Shown piece by piece: positions 8,993 through 19,064 of a DNA stretch of 64,000 bases. The DNA comes from Paenibacillus spiritus. GTDB lineage: Bacteria; Bacillota; Bacilli; Paenibacillales; Paenibacillaceae. Numbering within the stretch: the first letter of the stretch is position 1; every line of letters starts with the position of its first letter. The DNA lies in contig NZ_VYKK01000012.1 in the NCBI RefSeq assembly GCF_008710135.1, positions 124,001-188,000 of the forward strand, given 5' to 3'. The notes beneath the pieces are model-generated. The model searched no databases and was not told the DNA's origin. It saw only the letters and a program-made list of their open reading frames with translations. The position numbers and the translations under genes were made by a program.

Positions 8993-9745
8993 ATGTTGAC
9001 CGAAGAACGCTATGCCCTAATCTTACAGCGCTTACAGGAACGGGGAACCGTTAAAATCCAAGAGCTGATCGAGCTGCTTGGTGCGTCCGAATCCACGGTA
9101 CGCCGGGATTTGATTGATCTGGAGGCCCGCGGGCTGCTAAGACGCGTCCACGGCGGCGCGACCCTTTCTCCGCAGCGCAGTCTGGAGCCGGGCATGGAGG
9201 AGAAATCCTCCACAAACGTTCAACAGAAGAATGTAATTGCCCGTCTGGCGGCTGCTAAGGTCCAGCACGGCGAGTGCATTTATCTGGATGCCGGAACAAC
9301 GACGCTTGCCATGATCCCATATATTGAAGCCCGAGGGATTACGGTAGTGACCAACGGGCTGTCGCATGTGGAGGCTCTGGTCGGCAAGCAGATCCGCAGC
9401 TACCTGCTGGGAGGGATGATGAAGAGTCATACCAAGGCGGTTATCGGCAGCATTGCGCTGCAGAATATGGATAACTTCCGGTTTGACAAATGCTTCCTGG
9501 GAACGAACGGCGTCGATACCGAAATGGGCTTTACCACGCCTGATCCGGAGGAAGCCATGGTCAAGCGGCGGGCGCACCAGCTCTCGGCGGAGACCTACGT
9601 GCTGGCCGACGGCAGCAAGTTCGGGCGGGTCTCCTTCGCGAAGCTGTTCGATCTTGCCGAAGCGACCCTGATTACGGAGGCCGTGCCTTCCCAGATGCGG
9701 GCTTCCATTCTTCACAAGACACAAGTAATGGAGGGAGAACGATGA
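8993..9745 (+). CDS. fruR: DeoR-family regulator of the fructose operon
   Basis: 250 aa. N-terminal DeoR winged helix (residues 1-60: MLTEERYALILQRLQERG, then ASESTVRRDLIDLE and the signature RRVHGGA), followed by the sugar-phosphate sensing domain (IYLDAGTTTLAMIPYI, VVTNGL, LLGGMM). ATG 8993 is chosen because GGAGG lies 7 nt upstream. First gene of fruR-fruK-fruA, with the stop overlapping the fruK start. Its effector is expected to be fructose 1-phosphate, by family. Confidence 0.92.
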   Translation: MLTEERYALILQRLQERGTVKIQELIELLGASESTVRRDLIDLEARGLLRRVHGGATLSPQRSLEPGMEEKSSTNVQQKNVIARLAAAKVQHGECIYLDAGTTTLAMIPYIEARGITVVTNGLSHVEALVGKQIRSYLLGGMMKSHTKAVIGSIALQNMDNFRFDKCFLGTNGVDTEMGFTTPDPEEAMVKRRAHQLSAETYVLADGSKFGRVSFAKLFDLAEATLITEAVPSQMRASILHKTQVMEGER

Positions 9746-10665
9746 TCTATACGGTTACGCTTAACCCTTCCATCGATTATATCGTCGAGGTCGGGGAACT
9801 GCAGTTGGGCGGACTCAACCGAATGAACCGCGATCTCAAGCTCCCCGGAGGCAAAGGCATCAACGTCTCCAGGGTGCTGCACCGGCTCGGGATTGCGAAT
9901 ACGGCGACCGGGTTCCTCGGCGGTTTTACCGGCCGCCATCTGGACGACCGGCTGCGGAGTGAAGGAATCGGCCGGGATTTCGTCTTCATAGAAGGCGATA
10001 CCCGGATTAATATCAAGCTGAAAGCGGGCGAAGAGACGGAGATCAACGGCCAGGGGCCGGAGATCCGGGAGGCGGAGGCGGAGGAATTAATCACCAGATT
10101 GTCCCGTCTGAAGCCGGGCGATATCGCCGTGCTGTCCGGAAGCGTGCCTCCTTCGCTTGGCGCAGGCTATTACAGCCGGCTGATTGAGGCGGTGAAGAAA
10201 GCCGGGGCCGATTTTGCAATGGATACGACCGGCGAGGCGCTGCTGAACGCTTTGCCGCTGAACCCTCTCGTCATCAAGCCGAACCATCATGAGCTGGCGG
10301 AGCTGTTCGGGACGGAGCTGCGGACCGAGGAAGAGCTGATCCGCTGCGGCCGGCGGCTGCTGGAGCGGGGAGCGAGGCATGTGCTGATTTCGATGGCCGG
10401 CGAAGGGGCGCTGCTGATTACGGAGTCCGCGGCGTACCGCACGGCGGCTCCGGCGGGAACGGTCCGCAATTCGGTCGGCGCGGGAGACTCCATGATTGCC
10501 GGATTCGTCGGCACGCTTGATGCCACCGGCAGCGTTCTGGAAGCGTTCCGCGCAGGCGTGGCCTGCGGAAGCGCGACCGCTTTCTCGGATGACCTCGCTG
10601 AACGGAGCGACATTGAACGCCTGCGTCCGCAGGTGGAGATCCGGAAGATAGCACACACCGGATAG
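9742..10665 (+). CDS. fruK: 1-phosphofructokinase
   Basis: Phosphorylates fructose 1-phosphate to fructose 1,6-bisphosphate with ATP. 307 aa, a PfkB-family fold: N-terminal TVTLNPSIDY, the GGKGINVSRVL substrate motif, and C-terminal NSVGAGDSMIAGF with catalytic base D249. ATG overlaps the fruR stop by 4 nt. The product of the downstream PTS is its substrate. Confidence 0.96.
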   Translation: MIYTVTLNPSIDYIVEVGELQLGGLNRMNRDLKLPGGKGINVSRVLHRLGIANTATGFLGGFTGRHLDDRLRSEGIGRDFVFIEGDTRINIKLKAGEETEINGQGPEIREAEAEELITRLSRLKPGDIAVLSGSVPPSLGAGYYSRLIEAVKKAGADFAMDTTGEALLNALPLNPLVIKPNHHELAELFGTELRTEEELIRCGRRLLERGARHVLISMAGEGALLITESAAYRTAAPAGTVRNSVGAGDSMIAGFVGTLDATGSVLEAFRAGVACGSATAFSDDLAERSDIERLRPQVEIRKIAHTG

Positions 10666-10692
10666 AAGAGCAGGCGTCTGCGTTCGGCTGCC

Positions 10693-10719
10693 GGGTCTTG
10701 CGCCTAGTCGCATAGACCC
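10693..10719 (+). other. Intercistronic hairpin between fruK and fruA
   Basis: GGGTCTTGCG (10693-10702), loop CCTAGT, then CGCATAGACCC (10709-10719): 10 bp with one bulged T and no T run. It may act in mRNA processing or set the FruK to FruA ratio. Confidence 0.5.
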
Positions 10720-10788
10720 AGGCCCTTCGGGGACGCTTCTGATACGGATGACACCGCTGTGAATGACCCGTAAAGGAGATTGAATCGA

Positions 10789-12759
10789 ATGAAAATCACG
10801 GATTTGATGCTGAAGCAAGTGATGATTATGGACCTGGCATCCGCGACGAAGGAAGAGGTCATCGACGAGCTGATTGCGAAGCTTGTTGAAAGCGGTCGCA
10901 TTGTGAACCGGGAGCTGTTCACGGAGATGATCTGGAAGCGGGAGCGCGAATCCAGCACGGGCATCGGAGGCGGCATTGCCATGCCGCATGCCAAGACGGG
11001 AGCGGTGAAGGAAGCGACCGTACTCTTCGCCAAAAGCTTCGCCGGTGTGGACTACGATTCGCTCGATGGCGAACCGGTCCACCTGTTCTTCCTGATCGCC
11101 GCTCCCGAAGGAGCGGGAACCATGCACCTGCGCACACTGGCCGCGCTGTCCCGGCTGCTGATCGAGCCGGAATTCATGGAGGCGCTGAAGAAGGCGGAGA
11201 CGCCCGATGAAGTCGTTGCTCTGTTCGATGCCAAGCAGTCCGAAGCGGAAGCGGGGGAGCGGCTAGAAGCGAACGCGGCAAGCCCGGTCCTGCCGCAGGA
11301 CGGGCGGGAGTCTTCGGCTGCGGATGCGGGTGCCGGACAACCGGAGGCAGGCGAAGCTTTTGTCGTCGCGGTAACAGCCTGTCCGACCGGCATTGCGCAT
11401 ACCTTCATGGCCGAAGATGCGCTGAAGAAGAAAGCGCAGGAGCTCGGCGTCCGAATCCGGGTCGAGACGAACGGCTCGGAAGGCGCGCAGAATGTGTTGA
11501 CCGCTGACGAAATCCGCCGGGCCAGCGGCGTCATTGTCGCCGCCGACAAGCAGGTCGACATGGCGCGCTTTGACGGCAAGCCGGTGCTTCAGCGGCCGGT
11601 CAGCGACGGTATCCGGAAGCCGGAGGAGCTGATCCGCAAGGCGGCGGTCGGCGAAGCGCCGATCTACCGCAGCCAGGGAGCGGCCGGCGGCGATGCTGCG
11701 GGCGCCGCGCACTCGGTCGGGTCTTCTTCGGGCCGGCCAAAGGTCGGCAGCCGAATCTACAAAGACCTGATGAACGGCATCTCGCATATGCTTCCGTTCG
11801 TCGTGGGCGGCGGCATTCTGCTGGCGATTTCGTTCCTGCTGGAGCATACGCTCAGCCCGGATAACGAGCTCGTCAAGCTGCTGGGAGCCATCGGGGGCGG
11901 CGAAGGCGCTTTCCATTTCCTGATTCCGATTCTGGCAGGCTTCATCGCGATGAGCATCGGCGACCGGCCGGCGCTCATGCCCGGTATGGTCGGCGGCTTC
12001 ATGGCGGCCACGGCAAATGCCGGCTTCCTGGGCGGCCTGGCCGCGGGCTTCCTCGCCGGCTATGTCGTTCTCGGACTTCGCCGGGCTCTCGCCGGCATGC
12101 CTAAGTCGCTTGAAGGACTGAAGCCGATCCTGCTCTACCCGGTCTTGGGGCTTCTCGTCACCGGAGCCATTATGTACTTCATCTTCGACCCGGTCTTCAG
12201 CTGGATCAACGAGGGCCTGATCGACGGTCTCAACAGCCTCGGCACCGGCAACAAAGTGCTGCTCGGCCTCATTCTCGGCGGCATGATGGCGATCGACATG
12301 GGCGGACCGTTCAACAAGGCGGCCTATACGTTCGCAATCGGAGTATTCACATCCAGCGGAAATACGAACGGCCTGATGATGGCGGCTGTCATGGCGGGCG
12401 GAATGGTGCCTCCCCTGGCCATCGCCTTGGCTACGACGCTGTTCAAATCTAAATTCACCGACCAGGAGCGCCAGTCCGGTCTCACGAACTATGTGCTCGG
12501 CCTGTCGTTCATCACCGAAGGCGCTATTCCGTTCGCGGCCGCCGATCCGCTGCGGGTATTGACCTCTTGCATTCTCGGCTCGGCTGTAGCCGGCGGCCTG
12601 ACCCAGCTCTGGAATATCGACGTGCCGGCTCCGCACGGCGGCATCTTTGTAGCTGCGCTCGCCAATCATGCGCTGCTGTTCCTTCTCGCTGTAGCGGTCG
12701 GCGCGGTTCTGTCCGGACTGATCCTCGGCTTCTGGAAGAAGCCGCTCCGTGCCCGGTAA
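10789..12759 (+). CDS. fruA: Fructose-specific PTS enzyme IIABC
   Basis: Imports fructose and phosphorylates it to fructose 1-phosphate. 656 aa with all three parts fused: EIIA (residues 1-150) with phospho-His H67 in GGGIAMPHAK; an acidic/Ala linker; EIIB (about 190-290) with phospho-Cys C198 in TACPTGIAHT; and a multi-spanning EIIC (about 325-650). ATG 10789 follows AAAGGAG; an upstream in-frame TTG at 10780 overlaps the Shine-Dalgarno. Last gene of fruRKA, followed by a strong terminator. Confidence 0.96.
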   Translation: MKITDLMLKQVMIMDLASATKEEVIDELIAKLVESGRIVNRELFTEMIWKRERESSTGIGGGIAMPHAKTGAVKEATVLFAKSFAGVDYDSLDGEPVHLFFLIAAPEGAGTMHLRTLAALSRLLIEPEFMEALKKAETPDEVVALFDAKQSEAEAGERLEANAASPVLPQDGRESSAADAGAGQPEAGEAFVVAVTACPTGIAHTFMAEDALKKKAQELGVRIRVETNGSEGAQNVLTADEIRRASGVIVAADKQVDMARFDGKPVLQRPVSDGIRKPEELIRKAAVGEAPIYRSQGAAGGDAAGAAHSVGSSSGRPKVGSRIYKDLMNGISHMLPFVVGGGILLAISFLLEHTLSPDNELVKLLGAIGGGEGAFHFLIPILAGFIAMSIGDRPALMPGMVGGFMAATANAGFLGGLAAGFLAGYVVLGLRRALAGMPKSLEGLKPILLYPVLGLLVTGAIMYFIFDPVFSWINEGLIDGLNSLGTGNKVLLGLILGGMMAIDMGGPFNKAAYTFAIGVFTSSGNTNGLMMAAVMAGGMVPPLAIALATTLFKSKFTDQERQSGLTNYVLGLSFITEGAIPFAAADPLRVLTSCILGSAVAGGLTQLWNIDVPAPHGGIFVAALANHALLFLLAVAVGAVLSGLILGFWKKPLRAR

Positions 12760-12801
12760 CATGCAGAACGAACCGGCCTTGCATCTTATATCCAACCTAA
12801 G

Positions 12802-12836
12802 ACCCGCTTCCGGTATAACCGGAGGCGGGTTTTTTA
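12802..12836 (+). terminator. Rho-independent terminator of fruRKA
   Basis: ACCCGCTTCCGGT (12802-12814) pairs over 13 bp (one G-U) with ACCGGAGGCGGGT (12818-12830), then a T run. Confidence 0.9.
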
Positions 12837-12876
12837 AGCAAATTCAGAATTCCTCCGAAAAGTCCCAGATAATGTA

Positions 12877-12905
12877 TTGACTACTAGAATGAGGAGTGGT
12901 ATTTT
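12877..12905 (+). promoter_or_regulatory. Promoter of the CGTase gene
   Basis: TTGACT (12877-12882), 17-nt spacer, TATTTT (12900-12905) with an extended TG at 12897-12898. The predicted start of transcription falls in or next to the palindrome at 12910-12925. The 355-nt gap 12760-13114 holds the fru terminator, this promoter, the operator, a second motif at 12998 and the CGTase leader. Confidence 0.65.
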
Positions 12906-12909
12906 GGTG

Positions 12910-12925
12910 AGGAAACCGGTTTCCT
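12910..12925 (+). promoter_or_regulatory. Perfect 16-bp palindrome, LacI-type operator candidate
   Basis: AGGAAACCGGTTTCCT is a perfect palindrome with the central CG typical of LacI/GalR-family operators. It starts 4 nt after the -10 box, so a bound repressor would block initiation. A LacI-family gene lies at 18054-19064, beyond CRISPR array 1. Confidence 0.6.
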
Positions 12926-12997
12926 GACACCTGCTGCTGCAATACCGCCGTTTTCCTGACAGAAACGGATGCAGGAGCAAAGAGGACGCATCATTCG

Positions 12998-13011
12998 GTA
13001 AGCGCTTTAAT
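12998..13011 (+). promoter_or_regulatory. cre-like motif in the CGTase leader
   Basis: GTAAGCGCTTTAAT has the AA-N-CG core of LacI/CcpA sites but does not fit the full cre consensus. It matches 12 of 14 positions of GTAAGCGTTATAAT at 17997-18010, upstream of the LacI-family gene. Confidence 0.35.
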
Positions 13012-13114
13012 GGGCATTTCTTATTTGCTGCTCAAACGGTTGCGCAGCCGTTCGCCGCAGTAAGGCCCAGCGTTTCAACTGGAACGAACCAAATGAGAGG
13101 AGAGGTTGGGTTAT

Positions 13115-15256
13115 ATGAACAAGCAAGTCAAATGGTTGGCGTCCGTGTCGTTGTCCGTAGGGATCGCGCTCGGCGCTGCACTGCCTGTTATGGCGTCGCC
13201 GGATACGAGTGTCAGCAACAAACTGGATTACAGTACGGATACGGTATACCAGATTGTGACAGACCGCTTTGTCGACGGCAATTCGGCCAACAATCCGACA
13301 GGTTCGGCCTTCAGTGCGGATCGTTCCAATCTGAAGCTGTATTTTGGCGGGGACTGGCAGGGGATCACGAACAAGATCAACGACGGCTATCTGACCGGCA
13401 TGGGCATTACGGCGATCTGGATTTCGCAGCCGGTTGAGAATATTACGTCCGTAATCAACTACTCGGGTGTCAACAATGCCGCCTATCACGGCTACTGGCC
13501 GCGCGACTTCAAGAAGACCAATGCCGCTTTCGGCAGCTTCACCGATTTCTCCAATCTGATCGCCGCGGCGCATTCCCACAATATCAAGGTCATCATCGAC
13601 TTTGCGCCTAACCACACGAATCCGGCCTCTTCCACGGATGCCTCGTTCGCCGAGAACGGCGCGCTGTATAACAACGGCACCCTGCTCGGCAAGTACAGCA
13701 ACGACAGTGCCGGCCTGTTCCACCACAACGGCGGAACCGATTTTTCCACAATTGAAAGCGGTATCTACAAGAACCTGTATGATCTTGCCGACCTTAACCA
13801 GAACAACAATACCGTTGACAACTACCTGAAGGAATCCATTCAGCTCTGGCTGAACCTTGGCGTAGACGGCATCCGGTTCGATGCAGTGAAGCATATGCCG
13901 CAGGGCTGGCAGAAGAGCTATGTCTCGTCCATCTACAGCAGCGCCAATCCCGTGTTCACCTTCGGGGAATGGTTCCTTGGCGTCGATGAGACAAGCCAGG
14001 ACAACATCAATTTCGCGAACCAGAGCGGGATGAATCTGCTGGACTTCGCCTATGCACAGGAAGTCCGCGAAGTCTTCCGCGACAAGACCGAGACGATGAC
14101 CGACCTCAGCTCGATTATCTCCAGCACAGGTTCCAGCTATAATTATATCAACAACATGGTAACCTTCATCGACAACCATGATATGGACCGCTTCCAGCAG
14201 GCGGGAGCGAGCACACGTCCGACGGAACAGGCGCTGGCGCTGACGCTGACTTCTCGCGGCGTACCGGCCATCTATTACGGTACCGAGCAGTATATGACCG
14301 GCAACGGCGACCCGAACAACCGGGCAATGATGACCGGCTTCGATACGAACAAGACAGCCTACAAGGTCATCAAAGCGCTGGCTCCGCTGCGCAAATCCAA
14401 CCCGGCTATCGCCTACGGCACCACAACCCAGCGTTGGGTGAACAACGACGTCTATATCTATGAACGGAAATTCGGAAGCAGCGTGGCTCTGGTTGCGATC
14501 AACCGGAACACCACGACATCCTATCCAATCTCCGGTCTGCTGACCGCCCTGCCGAACGGAACTTATACCGATGTTCTCGGCGGTCTGCTGAGTGGCAATT
14601 CCGTTACCGTCAGCGGCGGCGCCGTCAGCAACTTTACACTGGCAGCAGGCGGCACAGCGGTATGGCAGTATTCCACCAACGAATCCTCGCCGGTTATCGC
14701 CAACGTCGGCCCGACGATGGGCAAGCCTGGAAACGTAATTACCATTGACGGCCGCGGCTTCGGAACGACCAAGAACAAGGTCACCTTCGGAACCACCGCT
14801 GTTACCGGCGCCGACATCGTGAGCTGGGAAGATACCGAGATCAAGGTCAAAGTGCCGAACGTAGCCGCTGGCAACACAACGGTTACCGTAACGAATTCGG
14901 CCGGCACGACCAGCGCCGCCTTCAATAACTTCAACGTGCTGACCGCCGATCAGGTTACCGTTCGCTTCAAAGTGAACAATGCCACTACGTCCCTGGGCCA
15001 GAACGTCTACCTGACCGGCAACGTGGCCGAACTCGGCAACTGGACCGCAGCCAAGGCCATTGGCCCGCTGTACAACCAGGTGGAAGCTTCCTACCCGACT
15101 TGGTACTTCGACGTCAGCGTTCCGGCCAGCACGGCGCTGCAATTCAAATTCATCAAGGTTAACGGATCTACTGTTACCTGGGAAGGCGGCAACAACCACA
15201 CCTTCACATCGCCGTCCAGCGGCGTAGCCACCGTAACCGTAGACTGGCAGAACTAA
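13115..15256 (+). CDS. cgt: Cyclodextrin glucanotransferase (CGTase), secreted
   Basis: Converts starch to cyclodextrins outside the cell. 713 aa; the signal peptide is residues 1-27 (cleavage [12 protein letters not shown], the classic mature N-terminus). GH13 catalytic domains A/B carry D256, E285 and D356 (mature D229, E258, D329) in [18 protein letters not shown] and FIDNHDM. Mature Tyr195 in [10 protein letters not shown], the central residue around which glucan circularises, favours CGTase over plain amylase. Then domain C, an IPT/TIG domain D ([13 protein letters not shown]) and a C-terminal CBM20 starch-binding domain ([11 protein letters not shown]). ATG 13115 follows GAGAGGAGAGG. 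Confidence 0.95.
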   Translation: MNKQVKWLASVSLSVGIALGAALPVMASPDTSVSNKLDYSTDTVYQIVTDRFVDGNSANNPTGSAFSADRSNLKLYFGGDWQGITNKINDGYLTGMGITAIWISQPVENITSVINYSGVNNAAYHGYWPRDFKKTNAAFGSFTDFSNLIAAAHSHNIKVIIDFAPNHTNPASSTDASFAENGALYNNGTLLGKYSNDSAGLFHHNGGTDFSTIESGIYKNLYDLADLNQNNNTVDNYLKESIQLWLNLGVDGIRFDAVKHMPQGWQKSYVSSIYSSANPVFTFGEWFLGVDETSQDNINFANQSGMNLLDFAYAQEVREVFRDKTETMTDLSSIISSTGSSYNYINNMVTFIDNHDMDRFQQAGASTRPTEQALALTLTSRGVPAIYYGTEQYMTGNGDPNNRAMMTGFDTNKTAYKVIKALAPLRKSNPAIAYGTTTQRWVNNDVYIYERKFGSSVALVAINRNTTTSYPISGLLTALPNGTYTDVLGGLLSGNSVTVSGGAVSNFTLAAGGTAVWQYSTNESSPVIANVGPTMGKPGNVITIDGRGFGTTKNKVTFGTTAVTGADIVSWEDTEIKVKVPNVAAGNTTVTVTNSAGTTSAAFNNFNVLTADQVTVRFKVNNATTSLGQNVYLTGNVAELGNWTAAKAIGPLYNQVEASYPTWYFDVSVPASTALQFKFIKVNGSTVTWEGGNNHTFTSPSSGVATVTVDWQN

Positions 15257-15333
15257 TCCGGCAAAAGGGAGCAAGCCTGCCCGGCGGACCGGCTTCTGCC
15301 GGTTCCCCGGCGGCCTTCCCGCCGCCGAAATTG

Positions 15334-15384
15334 AAAACGCGTGGACTTTCCCGGCCCTTGTGGCCGGGGAGTTCGCGCGTTTTT
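15334..15384 (+). terminator. Terminator of the CGTase gene
   Basis: Inner stem CCCGGCC/GGCCGGG with loop CTTGT, an outer ACGCG/CGCGT pairing, then a T run (15380-15384). It lies just before the distal end of CRISPR array 1, which is transcribed toward it. Confidence 0.75.
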
Positions 15385-15420
15385 GCGTGCTGTGATGAGG
15401 CGGAAGAGGTTGATTGGAAT

Positions 15421-17757
15421 GGTTCAATCCACGCATCCCTTACGGGATGCGACTGGCCGTCTTGACTTCCCAGGAGCTGTGCAGCTTGTCATTTCAATCC
15501 ACGCATCCCATACGGGATGCGACGCAAGCTCTTTCTGGACGAGTTGCCGGACGAGCTATTTCATTCCACGCATCCCATACGGGATGCGACGACACAGGTC
15601 CGCAAGGGCCGATGGGGCCGAAGGGTATTTCAATCCACGCATCCCATACGGGATGCGACTCCGGCGTGGTCAGCGTCGTCTCGTAGTGGCCCGCCGATTT
15701 CAATCCACGCATCCCATACGGGATGCGACGAGAAACCCGACGATAAAGCCGAGGGACGACGTATTTCAATCCACGCATCCCATACGGGATGCGACTGGCC
15801 GGTAGCTCGGTGAGCAAGGCGATGGACTTTATTTCAATCCACGCATCCCATACGGGATGCGACTTCCCTGCACTTGCTGCGGAGCTGTGATAAACTATTT
15901 CAATCCACGCATCCCATACGGGATGCGACTCGTCCGGACAATATATGTACTTGCCGGAGGACCGATTTCAATCCACGCATCCCATACGGGATGCGACGGC
16001 CAGTTCGACAGCTCCAACGGCCAGGCTAACCCATTTCAATCCACGCATCCCATACGGGATGCGACTGCTGGCTGCTACTACCCATTTGTTCGGGACGGAA
16101 TTTCAATCCACGCATCCCATACGGGATGCGACGCCATGCGGTGTGTCGGGTCCAGCAGCACGTCAAATTTCAATCCACGCATCCCATACGGGATGCGACG
16201 CCGAAGGCTCTGCTCTTCCATTTTCAAAAAGTGATTTCAATCCACGCATCCCATACGGGATGCGACGCGATCATATTTGCCGCTGGCCCAAGAGGTTCAG
16301 CATTTCAATCCACGCATCCCATACGGGATGCGACTTTCAGCCTCTCCCACCCCTAGCGCAACGTCTGATTTCAATCCACGCATCCCATACGGGATGCGAC
16401 GCCTAGTAGCTATGGCCCTCGGCTTTTGATGTTTAATTTCAATCCACGCATCCCATACGGGATGCGACTGGATCACCGTGCTTATTCCTATCAGCGACTG
16501 GCCCATTTCAATCCACGCATCCCATACGGGATGCGACAATTTGCTCTATGACGAGATGGTGACCAACTGGCAGATTTCAATCCACGCATCCCATACGGGA
16601 TGCGACGTCAATAGTAGCCACAAGACCGGCGGCCGAGTAATTTCAATCCACGCATCCCATACGGGATGCGACACCAAGGCCGAAGGGTATGTTCCGGGGG
16701 CTATCGAATTTCAATCCACGCATCCCATACGGGATGCGACGACCTCTCTTCCAAAATTTTTTTTTGAACCGGGATTTCAATCCACGCATCCCATACGGGA
16801 TGCGACGAATACTATCTGTTCGGACCACTCAAATATTGGACATTTCAATCCACGCATCCCATACGGGATGCGACCCAATCCGACTCCGATCACTGGCGGC
16901 CGGGAAAAGATTTCAATCCACGCATCCCATACGGGATGCGACGCATGCGCTTGATTTCATGCTCCAGGCGGGCGTCATTTCAATCCACGCATCCCATACG
17001 GGATGCGACTTCATCAGCAGGAGTGGCAACAATGGATCCGGAAGATTTCAATCCACGCATCCCATACGGGATGCGACGACGGCATCGTTCAGGCTCTCGA
17101 TCTCCTGCTGGAATTTCAATCCACGCATCCCATACGGGATGCGACGTCTTTCTACAACATCCTCTTGGACGCGTTCTCGATTTCAATCCACGCATCCCAT
17201 ACGGGATGCGACGAGAGCGGGATAAAAAAATAGGCGGCCATCATAAGTATTTCAATCCACGCATCCCATACGGGATGCGACGGCGGTGGCCGCTCTTATC
17301 CGATTGTGAGGTGATCATTTCAATCCACGCATCCCATACGGGATGCGACGTCACACTGCAGACCGAGGCGGCGACGGGGCAATGGATTTCAATCCACGCA
17401 TCCCATACGGGATGCGACTGGACGGCGGCCGGCGTCGAGCCTCCGGTGAGTAATTTCAATCCACGCATCCCATACGGGATGCGACAAATTCGTTTAGGTT
17501 ATCCGTAAATTCTGTTGTATTTCAATCCACGCATCCCATACGGGATGCGACACGCTCTTGCCACCAGCAAGTGGTGGGCGAAGAAATTTCAATCCACGCA
17601 TCCCATACGGGATGCGACGCGGCGCTGACCAATCTTAAAGTGGTCCCGCTGGTGATTTCAATCCACGCATCCCATACGGGATGCGACGACAAAGCGCGTC
17701 CACCAGCGATACGGGTAGTAATGAATTTCAATCCACGCATCCCATACGGGATGCGAC
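15421..17757 (-). CRISPR. CRISPR array 1 (type I-C), 35 repeats, 34 spacers, read leftward
   Basis: 35 repeats of 33 nt with 34 spacers of 33-37 nt. In transcript sense (minus strand) the repeat begins GTCGCATCCC, has a GTAT tetraloop and ends GATTGAAAT. Positions 3-10 and 15-22 form an 8-bp stem; the last 11 nt would be the Cas5c-type 5' handle. The repeat at 15421-15453 is degenerate (three differences), marking the distal end; the one at 15558-15590 has a single change. The leader is on the right (17758-17942), so transcription runs toward the CGTase terminator. Newest spacers are near 17700. One spacer (16875-16909) recurs in array 2. Apparent protein ORFs here are repeat artefacts. Confidence 0.98.
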
Positions 17758-17942
17758 AGCGAAATTAGCGTCCATTCATTTCAATAAGGCAGAGAGAATC
17801 GCTTTTTTCTATGTTAAGCATAGCAAATAAATCTGCATGTGAGCTTGACATTTTCGGGAACAAGACAAAAACGACAAGATTCGTCAAAATCTGAGGTGCG
17901 AATGAGCCGGGGAATTCATGGGAGCTTGGGGTTCGCACCAAG
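17758..17942 (-). promoter_or_regulatory. Leader and promoter of CRISPR array 1
   Basis: Read on the minus strand, these 185 nt align without gaps to the leader of array 2 (27219-27403), about 116 of 185 identical by hand count. Shared blocks are CTTGGTGCGAA, CCAAGCTCCCATG, TTCGCACCTCAGA, AATGTCAAG, an extended -10 TGcTATGCT (17817-17825, 59 nt before the first repeat) and TTCGCT at the repeat junction. The 8-bp inverted repeat GGTGCGAA/TTCGCACC (17895-17902 and 17932-17939) has a 29-nt gap. Confidence 0.85.
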
Positions 17943-17996
17943 TTTTCTTTTGCCTCTTAGGCAGGGGTGGAAGAACAGCCCTTCAAACGGCAGCTT

Positions 17997-18010
17997 GTAA
18001 GCGTTATAAT
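17997..18010 (+). promoter_or_regulatory. cre-like motif upstream of the LacI-family gene
   Basis: GTAAGCGTTATAAT includes TATAAT (18005-18010), a possible -10, and a near-cre core. It resembles the motif at 12998-13011. Autoregulation is possible; no good -35 is visible (TTCAAA at 17982). Confidence 0.35.
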
Positions 18011-18053
18011 AGAAATTGACAATTTTGGCATTCGTGTAAAAGGGCTGGGTGCG

Positions 18054-19064
18054 ATGAAAGTGACCATCAATGATATTGCCCGCGCGGCAAATGTGGCGAA
18101 GTCAACAGTATCCAAAGTGCTGAATGACGCTCCGACGATTTCGGAAGCGACCAAAGCCAAAGTTCGAGCCATTATGCAGGAGATGAACTATGAACCGAGC
18201 AGTCTGGCTACGCAGCTGGCCCGGCAAAAGGGGTACAATATCGCGCTGATTATTGATTTGTCGCGAACCGGCGATTTCCTCAATGCCTCCTTCTACGATA
18301 TCATCGGCGGGGTGGAAAGTGTGATCGGTCCCCGCGGGTATGAGCTGACCATCAGCAACATGCAGCATATTGGGCGTGAACGGTTCGTCAGCCGGTTCGC
18401 CATCGGGCGCAAAGCGGACGGGCTGATTATGGATAATTCGATTCTGACGCCGGAGCTGGCGCGGGAATTGAATGAACGGAATTTTCCCTATATTGTGATC
18501 GGAGAATATCCCGGGGTTCCTGCGAATCAGTGTGTGGATATCGACAATGCCCGGGGTTCTGTCATGCTGGTGGAACATTTGCTGGCCCAAGGCTATCAAT
18601 CTCCTGCATTTGTCGGCGGCGAGTCGGGCGAACCGCTCTATGAGACCCGGCTGGAAGGGTTCCGCCAAAGCCTGGATTCGGTACGGGACGAGTTCATCCG
18701 TCCGGGCTATGCCAATGAGGCTAATGGACGGCGGCTGACGCGTGAACTGCTGAAGGAGACCGAACGGCCGGACGCGATTGTCTGTATGAGCAATCTGGTG
18801 GCCTATGGGGTATTGCAGGAGCTTCAGGAGCAGGGAATCGCGGTTCCGGAAGAAATGGGGATTGCGACCTTTGACAATATCCCCCTTGCCCCTTACACGA
18901 CTCCGCCGCTGACTTGTGTGGATATGGATACTTTTGCTCTTGGAGCCGCCGCCGGCAATATGTTGATGGCGCGGCTCGAAGAGAGCGCAGTAGAGGAGGT
19001 TCAAGCTCCCTCCTGGGTGAAGCCCCGGCTGGTGGCGCGGAGATCAACGGAGAGACAAGCTTAA
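18054..19064 (+). CDS. LacI-family transcriptional regulator
   Basis: 336 aa. The N-terminal LacI helix-turn-helix (VTINDIARAANVAKSTVSKVLND, residues 3-25) and hinge are followed by a periplasmic-binding-protein-like sensor domain (IALIIDL, ADGLIMDNS, FVGGESGEPLYETRLEGF, DAIVCMSNLVAYGVL, MGIATFDNIPLAPYTTPPLT). The chosen ATG 18054 gives a standard N-terminus; its Shine-Dalgarno is weak. It sits between the array 1 leader and cas3. Its ligand is unknown. The palindrome at the CGTase start makes alpha-glucan metabolism the likeliest target; a link to cas expression is possible but unsupported. Confidence 0.9.
   Translation: MKVTINDIARAANVAKSTVSKVLNDAPTISEATKAKVRAIMQEMNYEPSSLATQLARQKGYNIALIIDLSRTGDFLNASFYDIIGGVESVIGPRGYELTISNMQHIGRERFVSRFAIGRKADGLIMDNSILTPELARELNERNFPYIVIGEYPGVPANQCVDIDNARGSVMLVEHLLAQGYQSPAFVGGESGEPLYETRLEGFRQSLDSVRDEFIRPGYANEANGRRLTRELLKETERPDAIVCMSNLVAYGVLQELQEQGIAVPEEMGIATFDNIPLAPYTTPPLTCVDMDTFALGAAAGNMLMARLEESAVEEVQAPSWVKPRLVARRSTERQA

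Noticed and set aside
15341..17508. Open reading frames over array 1 with repeated peptides such as FQSTHPIRDAT
   Set aside because: They arise from translating CRISPR repeats and spacers; no ribosome sites and periodic 66-69 nt structure.
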